Source of the DNA: Planctomycetaceae bacterium TMED10 | Lineage (GTDB): Bacteria; Planctomycetota; Planctomycetia; Pirellulales; UBA7805 | Reading direction: 5' to 3' | DNA: 7,167 nucleotides | NCBI GenBank assembly: GCA_002168195.1 | Contig: NHBP01000063.1 | Span: 12,546 to 19,712 of the forward strand | In this document: positions 6,319 to 7,167 of the stretch, piece by piece | Layout: each line of letters opens with the position of its first letter | Position numbering within the stretch: position 1 is the first letter of the stretch | Position numbers and translations under genes: made by a program | The notes under the pieces: model-generated | The model's input: the letters and a program-made list of their open reading frames with translations, nothing else | Databases searched by the model: none | Told to the model about the DNA's origin: nothing

Positions 6319-6750
6319 TTATTTTGCCGGGGCATCGCCAAATTTTTTGCCAGCGGCTTTCATTGCTGCCTCAAAGTTTGCGCGTGCTCTTTTCCAGGCT
6401 CCATCATTCAACGGAACACCACACTCGCCTTTTCCTTTACAGGCATTTTCGCCGGGTCGCTCACCGCAACCACCTTGACCCTTGCAGTCATTAGAGCCAT
6501 GACAGGTATGCTTGTTTGCCGTGTGACAAGATCCTTGCCCGGCGCACGAATTGCTTCCACCTTTGTGCCCGCCACATTTTGGATTCAAACCCCGACAAAC
6601 ATTTTTACCTGAGAGCAATGGACTTTCATCCACGATTGTTCCCGCTTCTGCTCCTGCAATACCGTTCACTGCGGTTCCAGCAACCACCCCTCCAACGGCC
6701 GCAGCGGTTAGTTTTGCAAATTCACGACGACTCAGATTGTTTATACCCAC
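6319..6750 (-). CDS. Cysteine-rich, Tat-exported bufferin-like RiPP metallophore precursor (BufA2-like)
   Basis: A 143-residue protein starting at GTG (6748-6750) behind a strong ribosome binding site. Residues 7-13, SRREFAK, match the twin-arginine consensus SRRxFLK, followed by a weakly hydrophobic Ala/Gly/Val region (14-33) and AxA-type cleavage sites after A34 or A36. The predicted mature part has nine cysteines (52, 59, 69, 75, 83, 89, 95, 104, 110) in five C-x-G-rich units, four of them C-x5-C: CAGQGSC, CHGSNDC, CKGQGGC and CKGKGEC. It is rich in Gly, Lys, Asn and His and ends in a helical tail (118-137). Low-complexity CKGxxxCKG repeats are typical of BufA2-type bufferins, periplasmic copper-binding peptides whose cysteines are modified by a DUF692/DUF2063 pair; exactly that pair lies downstream. 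The modification, the metal and the periplasmic location are inferred. It could instead be an unmodified metallothionein-like protein, but the neighbours argue against that. Confidence 0.85.
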   Translation of the reverse strand: MGINNLSRREFAKLTAAAVGGVVAGTAVNGIAGAEAGTIVDESPLLSGKNVCRGLNPKCGGHKGGSNSCAGQGSCHTANKHTCHGSNDCKGQGGCGERPGENACKGKGECGVPLNDGAWKRARANFEAAMKAAGKKFGDAPAK

Positions 6751-6757
6751 AGTAAAA

Positions 6758-6764
6758 TCTCCTT
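6758..6764 (-). promoter_or_regulatory. Shine-Dalgarno sequence fixing the GTG start of the precursor
   Basis: The minus strand reads AAGGAGA, 7 nt before the GTG at 6748-6750. This near-perfect site decides the start, and it places the twin-arginine motif at residues 7-13 as expected for a Tat signal. Confidence 0.8.
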
Positions 6765-6875
6765 CTCAAAAGCGACCGATTGAATGAGCAGATGAACAGA
6801 AAAATTTCTTGAGCAACGAAAAGACAAGTATTTTTATTCGCTGCAATTTTATCCACTTCACCTAACTCCCCACCG

Positions 6876-7031
6876 CGTGGCTTCACAATATCGGAAAAAG
6901 AGCGGATTTTCAAAGAGGGGGGCATAAAATGACGCATTTTTGCGACGGGCTTTTTGGAAGGCCGAGGTGAATTGCAATCGTTCCGTTGCTTGAATGCTTG
7001 AATGGCAGTCAAACGGCGCGGTGAAGCCACG
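6876..7031. repeat. 11-bp inverted repeat in the cassette upstream region
   Basis: CGTGGCTTCAC (6876-6886) recurs as its exact reverse complement GTGAAGCCACG (7021-7031), with 134 bp between the arms. The first arm touches the candidate -10 element (6885-6890). It could be a pair of regulator sites or chance. Confidence 0.4.
6885..6913 (-). promoter_or_regulatory. Weak candidate promoter of the RiPP cassette
   Basis: On the minus strand TTGAAA (6908-6913, 5 of 6 to TTGACA) is followed after 17 nt by TATTGT (6885-6890, 4 of 6 to TATAAT). It would give a leader of roughly 130 nt. If the cassette is controlled by an ECF sigma factor, as some bufferin operons are, the true promoter will look different. 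Confidence 0.22.
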
Positions 7032-7167
7032 GCTTGCGGCATTGACGGCATCGTTCAGAGTGAAAAATTACGAATAATTTATGAAGGGTATTCACGTGTC
7101 CGGCTGCCCCAAGTGAGGGGAGCAGAGTTGCGTCACTTTGGATTTGCTCAGTCGAACATCGGGTGAA

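Larger units (their letters stand above)
6751..7167. other. Upstream region of the RiPP cassette, no convincing gene
   Basis: This 417-bp stretch to the right edge contains the ribosome binding site and a weak candidate promoter of the precursor gene, an 11-bp inverted repeat, and T/A-rich stretches. A 109-codon minus-strand frame (6722-7051) overlaps the precursor start and has no protein-like character. A plus-strand frame (7002-7166, 54 codons) and an open minus-strand frame entering from the right edge (to 7009) are likewise unconvincing. The promoter and any metal-responsive operator of the cassette should lie here. Confidence 0.6.

Noticed and set aside
6722..7051. 109-codon minus-strand open frame upstream of the precursor
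   Set aside because: It overlaps the start of the precursor in another frame, has no ribosome binding site, and its product is rich in Arg, Ser and Phe without recognisable character. The stretch fits a leader and promoter region better.
7002..7166. 54-codon plus-strand open frame ending at the right edge
   Set aside because: No Shine-Dalgarno, no recognisable motif, and it begins inside a short duplicated sequence (GCTTGAAT twice). Too short to support as a gene.
7009..7167. Open minus-strand frame entering from the right edge (52 codons)
   Set aside because: It could be the tail of a gene beyond the window, but its sequence does not look protein-like and a frame this short is expected by chance.
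1..7167. CRISPR arrays, tRNA or rRNA genes, insertion sequences
   Set aside because: No regularly spaced repeats, cloverleaf-like or rRNA-like sequence, transposase or terminal inverted repeats with target duplications were seen.

Overview
The window carries six complete protein genes and one gene cut by the left edge. The proteins and the moderate base composition suggest a Gram-negative-type bacterium, most likely a planctomycete of the Pirellulales. That placement is inferred from protein flavour only; there is no rRNA or other marker to prove it.

Layout. Positions 1-279 (minus strand) hold the N-terminal 93 codons of a gene that runs off the left edge. It starts at a GTG preceded by a good Shine-Dalgarno sequence. 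Its first 25 or so residues resemble the start of planctomycete uracil-DNA glycosylases, but this is tentative. A gene-free stretch (280-653) carries candidate divergent promoters and short tandem repeats. Three housekeeping-type genes follow on the plus strand: der (double-domain ribosome-assembly GTPase, 654-2015), ald (alanine dehydrogenase, 2191-3300) and a ParA/Soj-type ATPase (3503-4324). They are separated by 175 and 202 bp and need not form an operon.

Positions 4326-6750 (minus strand) hold the most interesting part, a compact three-gene cassette. In transcription order it has (1) a 143-residue cysteine-rich precursor with a twin-arginine signal peptide and nine cysteines in C-x-G-rich repeats, (2) a DUF692 multinuclear non-heme iron oxygenase (MNIO; MbnB/BufB/HvfB family) and (3) a DUF2063 partner protein (BufC/HvfC family). 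This is the signature of a bufferin-type RiPP metallophore locus: the DUF692/DUF2063 pair would oxidatively modify cysteines of the precursor, which is then exported and binds metal, probably copper. A strong intrinsic terminator lies between the precursor and the enzyme genes and should make precursor transcripts outnumber enzyme transcripts. The cassette ends 1 bp from the convergent parA stop codon.

The last 417 bp (6751-7167) are the cassette's upstream region, with a good ribosome binding site, a weak candidate promoter and an inverted repeat, but no convincing gene. The locus shows no DoxX-type membrane protein, transporter or regulator within the window.
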